DNA of 64,000 nucleotides. It comes from Arthrobacter sp. ISL-72 (lineage in GTDB: Bacteria > Actinomycetota > Actinomycetes > Actinomycetales > Micrococcaceae). This document shows, in pieces, positions 34,256 through 41,876 of the stretch; the first letter of the stretch is position 1; every line of letters starts with the position of its first letter. The notes beneath the pieces are model-generated. The model did no database searches. It saw only the letters and a list, made by a program, of their open reading frames with translations, and had not been told where the DNA came from. Location of the stretch: NCBI RefSeq assembly GCF_018613755.1, contig NZ_JAGGPP010000032.1, positions 1 through 64,000 on the forward strand, written 5' to 3'. The position numbers and the translations under genes are program-made.

Positions 34256-35155
34256 ATGCGCGCTCCACTCAACAGCAATGACGACGGGAACGGCTTCGTT
34301 CCGCTGTTCGACGGCGCCAGCCTGGCCGGCTGGCATGCCGCGCCCAGGATCTACGGCAAAGTCTATCCGGGCGGGCCGTCAGTACTGGAGCACTTCGACA
34401 GCCTGGGCCTGGCCCGCCCGGTGGAACCGGAGAAACACCCGGCGCGCTGGTCGTGGAAGACGGCGTCCCGGTCGGTGAACAGGACTCCCCCGGCAGCGGG
34501 TACGGCGGCCACCTCGTCAGCGACCAGTCCTATGGCGACTTTGAACTCGTCCTGGAGATGCGCCCCGATTGGCCTCCGGACACCGGCGTCATGCTTCGAC
34601 GCAGGCCGGACAGCTGGGAAGGATTCCAGGTACTCGTGGACCACCGACCGTCCGGCGGCATCGGCGGCTTCTTCGGCAACGGGCTGGCCAGCTTCTCGGC
34701 CGTGCCCTTCGCCGTCGATGTCGAACTCGGCGCCGACGGCCGGCCGGTGGGGCTGATTGCCGATGACTCCTCCACGTCCGTGGAACCTGTCACGGAAGAG
34801 AAGCGTGCCCGCCTCAGCTACGCCGCCGACGTCGAGGATTTTCCTTAAAGTGTGGCGTTGGGACGACTGGAACGAGCTGCGGGTCCGCTGCGTGGGGGCC
34901 TTGCCGGTCATCACCTCCTGGGTCAACGGACTGAAGGTCGCCGAGGTCCACGCGGCCACTTTGCAGTCTCCCAACTACGATCCCGAGGCAGTCCTCGGAG
35001 TGCTCGGCGAGCGCGGACACATCGCCCTCGAAGTGCACGACAACGACGCCATGTTCGGGGAAGCCCGGTGGGGCAAAGGCGCACAGTGCCGCTGGCGCAA
35101 CATCCGGATCAAGGAACTCCCGCAAACCGCGCCTGCCACCAACAACCGGCCTTAA
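34256..35155 (+). pseudogene. Frameshifted DUF1080 gene (3-keto-disaccharide hydrolase family)
   Basis: The concanavalin-like DUF1080 fold is recognisable but split across frames. The first part (GFVPLFDGASLAGWHAAPRIYGKVYPGG) reads from ATG 34256. The middle part (EDGVPVGEQDSPGSGYGGHLVSDQSYGDFELVLEMRPDW ... AADVEDF) is in a second frame, and the last part (LKVWRWDDWNELRVRC ... WRNIRIKEL) returns to the first. One base appears missing near 34450 (a GG that would read GGG) and one extra near 34837 (TTTT for TTT), so the two indels compensate. DUF1080 members hydrolyse 3-keto-glycosides, which fits the neighbours. Either a real, fairly recent inactivation or two homopolymer sequencing errors. 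Confidence 0.85.
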
Positions 35156-35177
35156 GCCAACAGAAGGAAGCCAACTC

Positions 35178-36098
35178 ATGCCGGACACCACCCCGGAAAC
35201 AACCATCAGGCCCCGGGAACTCGGGCAAGGCCAGCGCTGCGAAGTGTGGATCGCCTCTGTCACCGGCGAACAAGAACTCGTTTTCGCTACCGAGGACCTG
35301 CTCCTGGAGGCTCCCAACTGGACCCTCGACGGCAAAGCGCTTGTCCTCAACGGCGCGGGAAAGTTGTGGCAGCTTGGCCTCCCCGCCGCCTCGTTGGCCG
35401 AGGTGCCGTCATTGGCCGAGGTGCCGCTCACCGGAGTCCCGGACCTCAACAATGACCATGTCCTCGCGCCCGACGGCACAGGCATCTTCCTGTCGGCCAA
35501 CGACGGCCACATCTACCGTGCAGGACTGAATGGCGGCCAGGCCACACGCATCACCGACGACGACGGAACGTTCCACTTCCTTCACGGCGTCAGTCCCGAT
35601 GGCAAGGAGCTGGCATACGTGGGCATCGAGGCCGGCGACTTCACCCGGCCGGGCCGGCTCATGACTGTCCCGTCAGAAGGCGGCCCGACAGCAACGATCG
35701 ACGTGGGCAGCGGCCACTGCGACGGGCCCGAATACTCGCCCGATGGAAAATGGATCTACCTCAACACGGAGTCCTTGACGACATCGCCGGGACATGCCCA
35801 GCTTGCCCGCGTGCGGGACGACGGAAGCGAATTCGAGCGGCTCGTCGCGAGCGGAACCGTCGACTGGTTCCCCCACCTCTCCCCCGACGGGCGCTTCGCG
35901 AGCTACATCCGCTTCCCCGCCGGAACCGTCGGCCACCCCGAGAACCTGCCGGTCGACGTCGTCGTTGTCTCCACCGGTGACTGGACCACGCCCCTCCACA
36001 CGTGGCCACTCTTCGGCGGCCAAGGAACGCTCAACGTCAACAGCTGGTCCCCCGATTCCGCCCGGTTCGCTTTCGTGGCGTACCCCTACACCAACTGA
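35178..36098 (+). CDS. TolB-like / PD40 beta-propeller protein, cytosolic
   Basis: 306 residues without a signal peptide. Repeating WD40-like PD40 blades are visible: APNWTLDGKALVLNG, HFLHGVSPDGKELAYVG, GPEYSPDGKWIYLNT, WFPHLSPDGRFASYIRF and SWSPDSARFAFVAYPY. An 18-base in-frame duplication gives SLAEVPSLAEVP near residue 75. Lack of secretion signals separates it from periplasmic TolB; similar small propellers recur in sugar-catabolic operons and may be enzymes or sensors of unknown type. A GAAGGAAG ribosome-binding site precedes the ATG. Confidence 0.8.
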   Translation: MPDTTPETTIRPRELGQGQRCEVWIASVTGEQELVFATEDLLLEAPNWTLDGKALVLNGAGKLWQLGLPAASLAEVPSLAEVPLTGVPDLNNDHVLAPDGTGIFLSANDGHIYRAGLNGGQATRITDDDGTFHFLHGVSPDGKELAYVGIEAGDFTRPGRLMTVPSEGGPTATIDVGSGHCDGPEYSPDGKWIYLNTESLTTSPGHAQLARVRDDGSEFERLVASGTVDWFPHLSPDGRFASYIRFPAGTVGHPENLPVDVVVVSTGDWTTPLHTWPLFGGQGTLNVNSWSPDSARFAFVAYPYTN

Positions 36099-36129
36099 TC
36101 AGCAGCCCACGGGATTAAGGACTAAACGC

Positions 36130-37167
36130 GTGACCAACCACAACAGCGGCATCTCAGACGGACAACTCCGCTGGGGAATCCTCGGCACGGGATTCATTGC
36201 GGGCCTGCAGGCACAGGACCTGATCGAGAACGGATTCACCGTCCAGGCCGTCGGCTCCCGCACCCTCGAATCCAGCAAGGCGTTCGGTGACAAATACAGC
36301 GTCTCCACCGCCCACGACAACTACGAAGCACTGGTCGCCGATCCGGACGTCGACGTCGTCTACGTCGCCACACCGCACCCTTTCCATCATGCGAACGCAC
36401 TCCTCGCCCTCAATGCCGGAAAGCACGTTCTGGTGGAGAAGGCGTTCACCATCAACGCCCGCGAAGCGCAGGAGATTGTTGACCTGGCCGAGTCCAAGGG
36501 ACTTGTGGTGCTGGAGGCCATGTGGAGCCGTTTCCTGCCGCATATGGCCCGGCTGCGCGAGGTCATCCAGGCGGGCACCATCGGCCAGGTCCGCAAGGTC
36601 ATCGCCAGTCACAACCAGAACCTCCCCAAGGACCCCGCCCACCGGCTGAACGATCCTGCTTTGGGGGGCGGTGCGTTGCTGGACCTCGGCGTCTATCCAG
36701 TCTCGTTCGCCTTTGACGTCTTGGGCACTCCGGAAACCATCCGGGCCAGCGCCTCCATGACAGCAACGGGAGTGGACCGCCAGACGGCGGCGATCTTCGG
36801 GTACGCAGACGATCAGCAGGCCGTCCTGGACTGTGAACTGGATGCGGCCGGGCCAAACCGCGCTGTGGTCATCGGGACAGAGGGGTGGATCGACATCGAG
36901 TCCACTTGGTACAACCCGACGCCCTTCACGGTGTTCGACACCCACGGAAACGTCCTGGAGAGGTTTGACCAGCCCGTTAAGAGCAGGGGGATGCAATACC
37001 AGGCGGCGGAACTGGAACGGCTGGTCAGCGAGGCCCTCACCGCGGGCACCATTCTTCCGCCGGGCGAGAGCGTAGCCATCATGGCCGCGATGGACGAGGT
37101 GCGCCACCAGATCGGCCTCAGCTACGAAGCGGACGCCGCCACCTCGGAGCGGAGCACCCGTGCCTGA
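36130..37167 (+). CDS. Gfo/Idh/MocA-family oxidoreductase 4
   Basis: 345 residues from GTG 36130 with AAGGA upstream. NAD(P) motif WGILGTGFIAGLQAQDL, VDVVYVATPHPFHHANALLAL, and LVEKAFTINAREA (Glu103-Lys104-Ala105) in place of the more common EKP; the catalytic lysine is kept. The second motif is GGGALLDLGVYPVSFAFDVLG, as in the dimeric dihydrodiol/1,5-anhydrofructose reductase branch. Plausible role: NADPH-linked reduction of a keto sugar back to an aldose. Its stop overlaps the start of the next gene. Confidence 0.88.
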   Translation: MTNHNSGISDGQLRWGILGTGFIAGLQAQDLIENGFTVQAVGSRTLESSKAFGDKYSVSTAHDNYEALVADPDVDVVYVATPHPFHHANALLALNAGKHVLVEKAFTINAREAQEIVDLAESKGLVVLEAMWSRFLPHMARLREVIQAGTIGQVRKVIASHNQNLPKDPAHRLNDPALGGGALLDLGVYPVSFAFDVLGTPETIRASASMTATGVDRQTAAIFGYADDQQAVLDCELDAAGPNRAVVIGTEGWIDIESTWYNPTPFTVFDTHGNVLERFDQPVKSRGMQYQAAELERLVSEALTAGTILPPGESVAIMAAMDEVRHQIGLSYEADAATSERSTRA

Positions 37168-37642
37168 ATCCGTCCCGCCCCGCATCGCCGAACTGCGGGA
37201 GCACGAGCAAGAGCTGGTCTTCCCCCAGTTTGACCACCACGACGCCTGGCGCCTCGGCTCGCTCATCGCCAACCATGCCATTGCCGAGGGCCATGGGGTG
37301 GCCATTGATATCCGTCGGCACAACCTGGTTCTCTTCCGCTGCGTCCTGCCCGGAGCAACCGCAGACCAGGAGGAATGGATCCGCCGCAAATCGGCAACTA
37401 CGCTGCGCTTTGAACACAGCACTGCCCTCCTAAGCGAAGAGTTCACTACCAAGGACTTCGACCCGATGCAGGGCGGATGGCTGGCTCCGGAGGACTACAC
37501 GCTGGCCGGCGGCTCCTTCCCCGTCCGGGTACGGAACTCGGGCGTCGTCGCAGTCGTCACGGTATCCGGGCTTTCCTCCGACGACGACCATAGACTGGTG
37601 GTCGAGGCCATCAGGAAGTACCTCAAGGCCGCCGCAGGCTAG
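37160..37642 (+). CDS. UPF0303 / HbpS-like heme-degrading-domain protein
   Basis: 160 residues; GTG start inside the 3' end of oxidoreductase 4. The fold seen (EQELVFPQFDHHDAWRLGSLIANHAI ... GVAIDIRRHNLVLFRCVLPGATADQEEWIRRKSATTLRF ... GGSFPVRVRNSGVVAVVTVSGLSSDDDHRLVVEAIRKYL) is the GlcG/HbpS-related UPF0303 family. Relatives are found at the end of many sugar and glycolate operons with unclear function; some bind heme or cobalamin. The overlap suggests co-translation with the oxidoreductase. Confidence 0.85.
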   Translation: MPESVPPRIAELREHEQELVFPQFDHHDAWRLGSLIANHAIAEGHGVAIDIRRHNLVLFRCVLPGATADQEEWIRRKSATTLRFEHSTALLSEEFTTKDFDPMQGGWLAPEDYTLAGGSFPVRVRNSGVVAVVTVSGLSSDDDHRLVVEAIRKYLKAAAG

Positions 37643-37651
37643 GAGTATGGT

Positions 37652-38215
37652 GTGCACGTGACCGAGACGATCCGCACCGCAACCGCCGACGACGCCGGGA
37701 AGCTGGCCGAGCTCGCCGTTGTCACCTTCCCGCTGGCCTGTCCTCCGGGCTCCTCGCCGGAGGACATCAAGGCCCATCTCGCGCGGACGCTGAGCGAAGC
37801 AAACTTCGCTGAGTACCTCACCCACCCGCGTATCACCATTTTGGTGCTCGACGACGGCGGGCGGCTGAACGGATACACCATGCTGATTGCCGCACCGGCG
37901 GCCGACCCCGACGTCGCCGCCGTCCTCTCGGCCCTTCCCTCCACGGAACTGAGCAAGTGCTACGTACACCCCGGCCACCATGGAAAAGGTGCTGCCTCCC
38001 GGCTCATGCGCGATTCACTGGCCCAGGCAGCCAGCACGGGCGCGGCGGGAATCTGGCTGGGCGTCAACAGCCAGAACGCGAAGGCCATCCGCTTCTATGA
38101 GAAGTCGGGCTTCCGGACGGTCGGCACCAAGTCCTTCACGCTCGGAAGCACGGTCGAACACGACTTCGTGATGGAACGGGAGCTGACCGGCGCCGAAGCG
38201 CGAACGGACACTTAA
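37652..38215 (+). CDS. GNAT-family N-acetyltransferase
   Basis: 187 residues. Start GTG 37652 is placed 6 bases after AGGAG; GTG 37658 is an alternative. The acetyl-CoA site reads CYVHPGHHGKGAASRLMRDSLAQA, followed by GIWLGVNSQNAKAIRFYEKSGFRTVG, both typical of the GNAT fold. Substrate unknown. The final codons (SRTDT-like end EARTDT) and the stop TAA are contributed by interspersed repeat B, so the C-terminus was probably altered by the repeat. Nine bases after the UPF0303 gene, possibly the end of the sugar operon. Confidence 0.85.
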   Translation: MHVTETIRTATADDAGKLAELAVVTFPLACPPGSSPEDIKAHLARTLSEANFAEYLTHPRITILVLDDGGRLNGYTMLIAAPAADPDVAAVLSALPSTELSKCYVHPGHHGKGAASRLMRDSLAQAASTGAAGIWLGVNSQNAKAIRFYEKSGFRTVGTKSFTLGSTVEHDFVMERELTGAEARTDT

Positions 38216-38219
38216 GGCC
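38198..38219. repeat. Interspersed repeat B, half-copy within a gene end
   Basis: CGAACGGACACTTAAGGCC matches the arms of the palindrome at 21868-21952. The TAA in it is the stop codon of the GNAT gene. Confidence 0.75.
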
Positions 38220-38316
38220 CGGCCGCGGCAAGCCCCGCCCGCGCGCCCGGCCCCTGAGTGAGCAACCTGACATCCCTGCCGGGAATGCATGCTGCGGGCG
38301 CGGGGTTGTTGCCAGC

Positions 38317-39033
38317 ATGAAGATTGAGATCTGGTCCGACGTCGCGTGCCCCTGGTGCTACATCGGCAAGCGCCGTTTCGAAGCTGCCCTGGCTGAATTC
38401 CCGCACCGTGCTTCCGTGGAGGTGCAGTGGCGCAGCTACCAGCTCGACCCTACCCTGCCCGAGCACTACGACGGCACCGAGCTTGAGTACCTCAGCACCC
38501 GCAAGGGCATGGCGCCGGCGCAGGTCTCGCAGATGTTTGAACATGTGGCCGAACAGGCGAAGGGTGAAGGCCTCAACTACCGGTTCGACGCCGTCGTGGT
38601 TGCCAACAGTTTCACGGCCCACCGGCTGATCCACCTGGCCGCAGCCCACGGCAAGCAGGACGCTGCCAAGGAGCGCCTGCTCAGCGACCACTTTGAGCAC
38701 GGCAAGGACATCGGCAGCCGGGAGTACCTCACGGCCCTGGGACAGGATCTGGGGATCGACGCCGGCGAGCTGGACGAGCTGTTCACCACCGACAAGTACG
38801 CCGATGACGTGCGGTTCGACTTCGAGGAGGGCCGGGCCTTGGGGATCAGCGGCGTGCCGTTCTTCGTGATCGACCGCAAGTACGGACTCTCCGGAGCCCA
38901 GCCGTCGGCGATGTTTACCCAGGCACTCAACCAGGCGTGGCAGGAGAAGCAGCCCCTGGTGATGGCCGGCGCCCCGGCCCCCGGCACCGAAGGCGGCGCC
39001 GAAGCGTGCGGCCCCGACGGCTGCGCCGTATGA
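38317..39033 (+). CDS. DsbA-family oxidoreductase (FrnE-like)
   Basis: 238 residues, no signal peptide, so cytosolic. Thioredoxin-fold start KIEIWSDVACPWCYIGKRRFEAAL with the CPWC redox motif at about residues 10-13; the cis-Pro loop is GVPFFVIDRKYGLSGAQ. A further cysteine pair at the C-terminus (EACGPDGCAV) is typical of FrnE-type proteins and may take part in disulfide exchange. Members are disulfide isomerases or polyketide-pathway reductases; a stress role is likely but unproven. Confidence 0.9.
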   Translation: MKIEIWSDVACPWCYIGKRRFEAALAEFPHRASVEVQWRSYQLDPTLPEHYDGTELEYLSTRKGMAPAQVSQMFEHVAEQAKGEGLNYRFDAVVVANSFTAHRLIHLAAAHGKQDAAKERLLSDHFEHGKDIGSREYLTALGQDLGIDAGELDELFTTDKYADDVRFDFEEGRALGISGVPFFVIDRKYGLSGAQPSAMFTQALNQAWQEKQPLVMAGAPAPGTEGGAEACGPDGCAV

Positions 39034-39053
39034 CTCAGCTCAACCGCCGGTGG

Positions 39054-39116
39054 GAGTTTTTGTCCAGATAACGGGGCGAAAACGTCCTCGAGCTCCCGTT
39101 ATCTGGACAAAAACTC
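39054..39116. repeat. Interspersed palindrome A, copy 2
   Basis: Perfect 22-bp arms beginning GAGTTTTTGTCCAGATAACG (39054) and ending CGTTATCTGGACAAAAACTC (39116). Located between the DsbA-like and TetR genes and could terminate the former: the arms end in T- and A-rich runs on both strands. Confidence 0.85.
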
Positions 39117-39129
39117 GAAATAGGTTTGC

Positions 39130-39154
39130 TGACAGATCACTGTAAAGTGTCTGT
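39130..39154 (+). promoter_or_regulatory. Candidate TetR self-operator
   Basis: TGACAGATCACTGTAAAGTG followed by TCTGT lies directly against the ATG of the TetR gene. It contains ACAG-ATCA-CTGT as a 12-base inverted repeat and an outer GACA/TGTC pair. No ribosome-binding site is seen, so the mRNA may be leaderless. Confidence 0.35.
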
Positions 39155-39778
39155 ATGCCTAGGATTTCGGCCGCCACGAATGCTGCCCAACGAGCCGAGA
39201 CCCAACGCCGCATCCTGACCGGCTTCGGCGAGCTCCTCTTCACCCACGGCCTGCCCGGGCTCACCATGACGGACGTCGCGCGCCACGCCGGCATCGGACG
39301 CACCGCCGTCTACAACTACTATGCGGACATCGAAGAGCTGCTGATCGCCTACGCCCTGGACGAAACGGAGCGCTTCCTCGGCGGGCTCCGTGAGTCCTTG
39401 CAGTCCCTGGAGAACCCGGTGGAACGCCTGGCACTGTACGTCCGCACCCAGGTGGAGGACCTGAGCCGCCGCCACCTCCCGCCGGGACCGGCCATGGCTG
39501 CCGTACTCTCCCCGGCCTCGTTCTCCAAGCTCGCGGACCACGTGGGCGAACTAAGCGTCCTCCTGCAGGACATCCTTCGCGACGCCATGGCGCAGGGCTA
39601 CCTCCCGCCTGCGGACATCGGGCAGCTGGCCCAGCTCATCCACGGCACGCTGTCCTCCAGCGCCGCCCGCGGCGACGGCACTCCCGAAGCGGTGCTCCGC
39701 ACCGTCCGGTTCATCCAGTTGGGTGCCGGGGCACGGTTCGACGACGGCGGCCGGCCCGTCACGCTGGGCCAGCCCTAG
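39155..39778 (+). CDS. TetR/AcrR family transcriptional regulator
   Basis: 207 residues. N-terminal domain: RRILTGFGELLFTHGLPGLTMTDVARHAGIGRTAVYNYYADIEELLIAYAL, a clear TetR helix-turn-helix at about 15-60. The C-terminal helical domain has no recognised ligand type. It stands alone between palindrome A and a convergent LytR_C gene; an inverted repeat abuts its start, suggesting autoregulation. Confidence 0.9.
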   Translation: MPRISAATNAAQRAETQRRILTGFGELLFTHGLPGLTMTDVARHAGIGRTAVYNYYADIEELLIAYALDETERFLGGLRESLQSLENPVERLALYVRTQVEDLSRRHLPPGPAMAAVLSPASFSKLADHVGELSVLLQDILRDAMAQGYLPPADIGQLAQLIHGTLSSSAARGDGTPEAVLRTVRFIQLGAGARFDDGGRPVTLGQP

Positions 39779-39816
39779 TCGGGCCACCTGCCCCGCAAGG
39801 GCCCTGCCCCGCGAGC

Positions 39817-40485
39817 TCAACCCGACTTGGGCATCACCGGCCACTTGGAGCTGTCCACGATCCGGCGGCTGTCGCGCGGGCAGCTGAGCTTCCCGGGCGT
39901 CTGGTCCACCAGCTCCGGCGCCGTGAGTTCCTTGAATTCATTCGTCAGAAGGACGTCAACGCTGCCGTCTGAACGTCCGTCCTGGAAGTAGTCCGATTTG
40001 GGAAGGTTGCGCTGGACAGTGAAGGCGGCTGCCTGGCCCGCTGCCCCGGAGATCACGGTAGCCACGCCCCGGTAGCCGGACTGCGTATTGCCCACTTCCG
40101 TCACGGCAAATTTCCTGGCGAGGAACTGGTCAGCCACGGTACGGGCAAGCCCCGGCCTGTTGGTGGCATTGAAGACCCTCAGGCTGACTTTGTCATTGGG
40201 CGTGTAATCAAATGTGGACGCCGGGCACGCAGACGCCGCAGCGCGGTGGCTCCGCTCCGCCGTCGGGATCTTGATCTGGCCGTTCATGATTGCCAGCGCA
40301 ACCACGATCGCGGTGACGATCAGCCCCACCAGCAGAACCAGCACCACGCCGTGCAGGATCCGCCGGCGACGGCGGTCCGGGTCGTCCGCGGCGTCGTCAC
40401 GCTCAACGAACGTGTTCCTTAGTTCGGGTCCGGTAACTACGCGGTGTCCGTGCAGGATGTCGGAGTCATCTGGTTTCTTAGCCAT
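39817..40485 (-). CDS. LytR C-terminal (LytR_C) domain membrane protein
   Basis: 222 residues. A cytoplasmic charged N-terminus (to about 42, ending RRRRR) is followed by one membrane helix (ILHGVVLVLLVGLIVTAIVVALAI) and an extracytoplasmic LytR_C domain (VSLRVFNATNRPGLARTVADQFLARKFAVTEVGN ... DVLLTNEFKEL). LytR_C occurs at the end of wall-polymer ligases but also alone, as here, in actinobacteria; cell-envelope role inferred. Overlaps the upstream gene by 8 bases. Confidence 0.88.
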   Translation of the reverse strand: MAKKPDDSDILHGHRVVTGPELRNTFVERDDAADDPDRRRRRILHGVVLVLLVGLIVTAIVVALAIMNGQIKIPTAERSHRAAASACPASTFDYTPNDKVSLRVFNATNRPGLARTVADQFLARKFAVTEVGNTQSGYRGVATVISGAAGQAAAFTVQRNLPKSDYFQDGRSDGSVDVLLTNEFKELTAPELVDQTPGKLSCPRDSRRIVDSSKWPVMPKSG

Positions 40486-40780
40486 CTATCACCAGCACGC
40501 GGGCGTGGATGGCTGTTCGCTGGTGCAGCGCGGTCCGGACGGCACGATGCAGGCCGTCCTCGAGGTACAGGGTCCCCCGGTATTGCACAACGTGGGGAAA
40601 AAGATCGCCGAAGAACGTGGAGTCCTCGGCGAGGAGCGCCTCAAGATCGAGGGTGCGCTTGGTAGTCACCAGCTCGTCCAGCCGGACCGGGCGCGGCGGA
40701 AGCGCGGCCCACTCCTTGGGCGTGTTGTAACCATGGTCGGGGTAAGGGCGACCCTCGCCCACAGCTTTGAATATCACCAT
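40478..40780 (-). CDS. Small conserved protein with ParB/sulfiredoxin-like motif
   Basis: 100 residues. The stretch VQYRGTLYLEDGLHRAVRTALHQRTAIHARVLV has the G-x-Y-L-x-DGxHR pattern of ParB-like/sulfiredoxin nucleotide-binding folds; the N-terminus (FKAVGEGRPYPDHGYNTPKEWAALPPRPVRLDEL) is conserved among actinobacterial relatives as I recall them. Such proteins are sometimes labelled VapB-like antitoxins, but no VapC toxin is adjacent. It overlaps the LytR_C gene, indicating a two-gene operon. Confidence 0.75.
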   Translation of the reverse strand: MVIFKAVGEGRPYPDHGYNTPKEWAALPPRPVRLDELVTTKRTLDLEALLAEDSTFFGDLFPHVVQYRGTLYLEDGLHRAVRTALHQRTAIHARVLVIDG

Positions 40781-40926
40781 GCCAGCCTATGGAAGTTGCC
40801 CTTGCATGGGAACGAACGACCCCCGTCCCTGCCAAGGTTGTAGCCAAACAGTGACCATTCATTCACCACCGGCTCCGCGCAGGCAACATTCTGCGCCGGG
40901 CCTGCCCGGACTGAGAGAATGGAGCC

Positions 40927-41841
40927 ATGACTGCACCCGAGAACCCCGCTGCCGCAGCGCCGTCGGCCCCTCCCCTTGCCCTCCTACTCGACGTCGATGG
41001 CCCGGTGGCGAGTCCTGTCACCCGCAACGTCAAGCCGGACATCATTGCGGACATGGTGGCGCTGGCCACCGCCGGGATTCCCGTCATTTTCAACACGGGC
41101 CGATCGGATGCCTTCATCCGGGAACAGGTGATGGAACCGATGATCGCGGCCGGCATGCCCGCCGGAACAATGATCCACGCCATCTGTGAAAAGGGTGCCG
41201 TCTGGTTCAGTTACACGGCTGCCGGTCCCGGCCCCGTGCACGTGGACCACAGCCTCGCCGTCCCCCGGGCCTACGGCGATGACGTCCGCCGGCTGGTCTC
41301 CGAGGACTACGCGACCCACATGTTCTACGACGAAACCAAGCGGGCCATGGTGTCGGTGGAACAGCACATCGACGTGCCGAGCCGGGACTACCTCGACGAA
41401 CAGACGCTGTTTGATGCCGACGCCATGGAACTGATGGCCCGCCACGGCCTGGGTGTGGTCCGGCTGGACCACCACGCCCCCGATTCGGATGACCAGATCG
41501 ACTACCGCGTGGATCCCACGATCATCTCCACGGACATTGAATCCGTGCGCCTCGGCAAGGATCTGGGTGCCAGCCGTGCGGTGGAGCTGCTCGCGGCCCG
41601 GGGCATCACCCCGCAGGCCTGGCGGACGGTGGGTGATTCACGCACCGACTACGCCATGGCCGACTGGCTGCACCACAACGACCACGAAGTGAAACACGTG
41701 GACGTCCGCCCAGCCGACGGGGTTCCCGCCAAGCCGTACACGGTGCTGACGGCCGCCGATCTGGGGTTCGCTGAAGACGTGATCCACGACGACGCAGGCG
41801 GGGCGTTCCTGCGCAGCTGGCGTGAGGCCCTGGCCGGCTAA
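40927..41841 (+). CDS. HAD-family hydrolase
   Basis: 304 residues. Catalytic motif I is LLLDVDGPVASP with Asp22 and Asp24. FNTGRSDAFI is motif II, SVRLGKDLGASRAVELL holds the motif III lysine, and VGDSRTDYAMADWL is the acidic motif IV. The inserted cap (about 60-190) is of the Cof/trehalose-phosphatase-like type. Predicted phosphatase of a small metabolite; substrate unknown. A GAGCC-type weak ribosome-binding site precedes the ATG. Confidence 0.85.
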   Translation: MTAPENPAAAAPSAPPLALLLDVDGPVASPVTRNVKPDIIADMVALATAGIPVIFNTGRSDAFIREQVMEPMIAAGMPAGTMIHAICEKGAVWFSYTAAGPGPVHVDHSLAVPRAYGDDVRRLVSEDYATHMFYDETKRAMVSVEQHIDVPSRDYLDEQTLFDADAMELMARHGLGVVRLDHHAPDSDDQIDYRVDPTIISTDIESVRLGKDLGASRAVELLAARGITPQAWRTVGDSRTDYAMADWLHHNDHEVKHVDVRPADGVPAKPYTVLTAADLGFAEDVIHDDAGGAFLRSWREALAG

Positions 41842-41876
41842 GTCCGGATTAGTCCAGCTTTTTTACCCGGGATATC

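Noticed and set aside
40478..40780. VapBC toxin-antitoxin pair
   Set aside because: No PIN-domain toxin is adjacent; the partner gene is LytR_C and the motif is ParB/sulfiredoxin-like.
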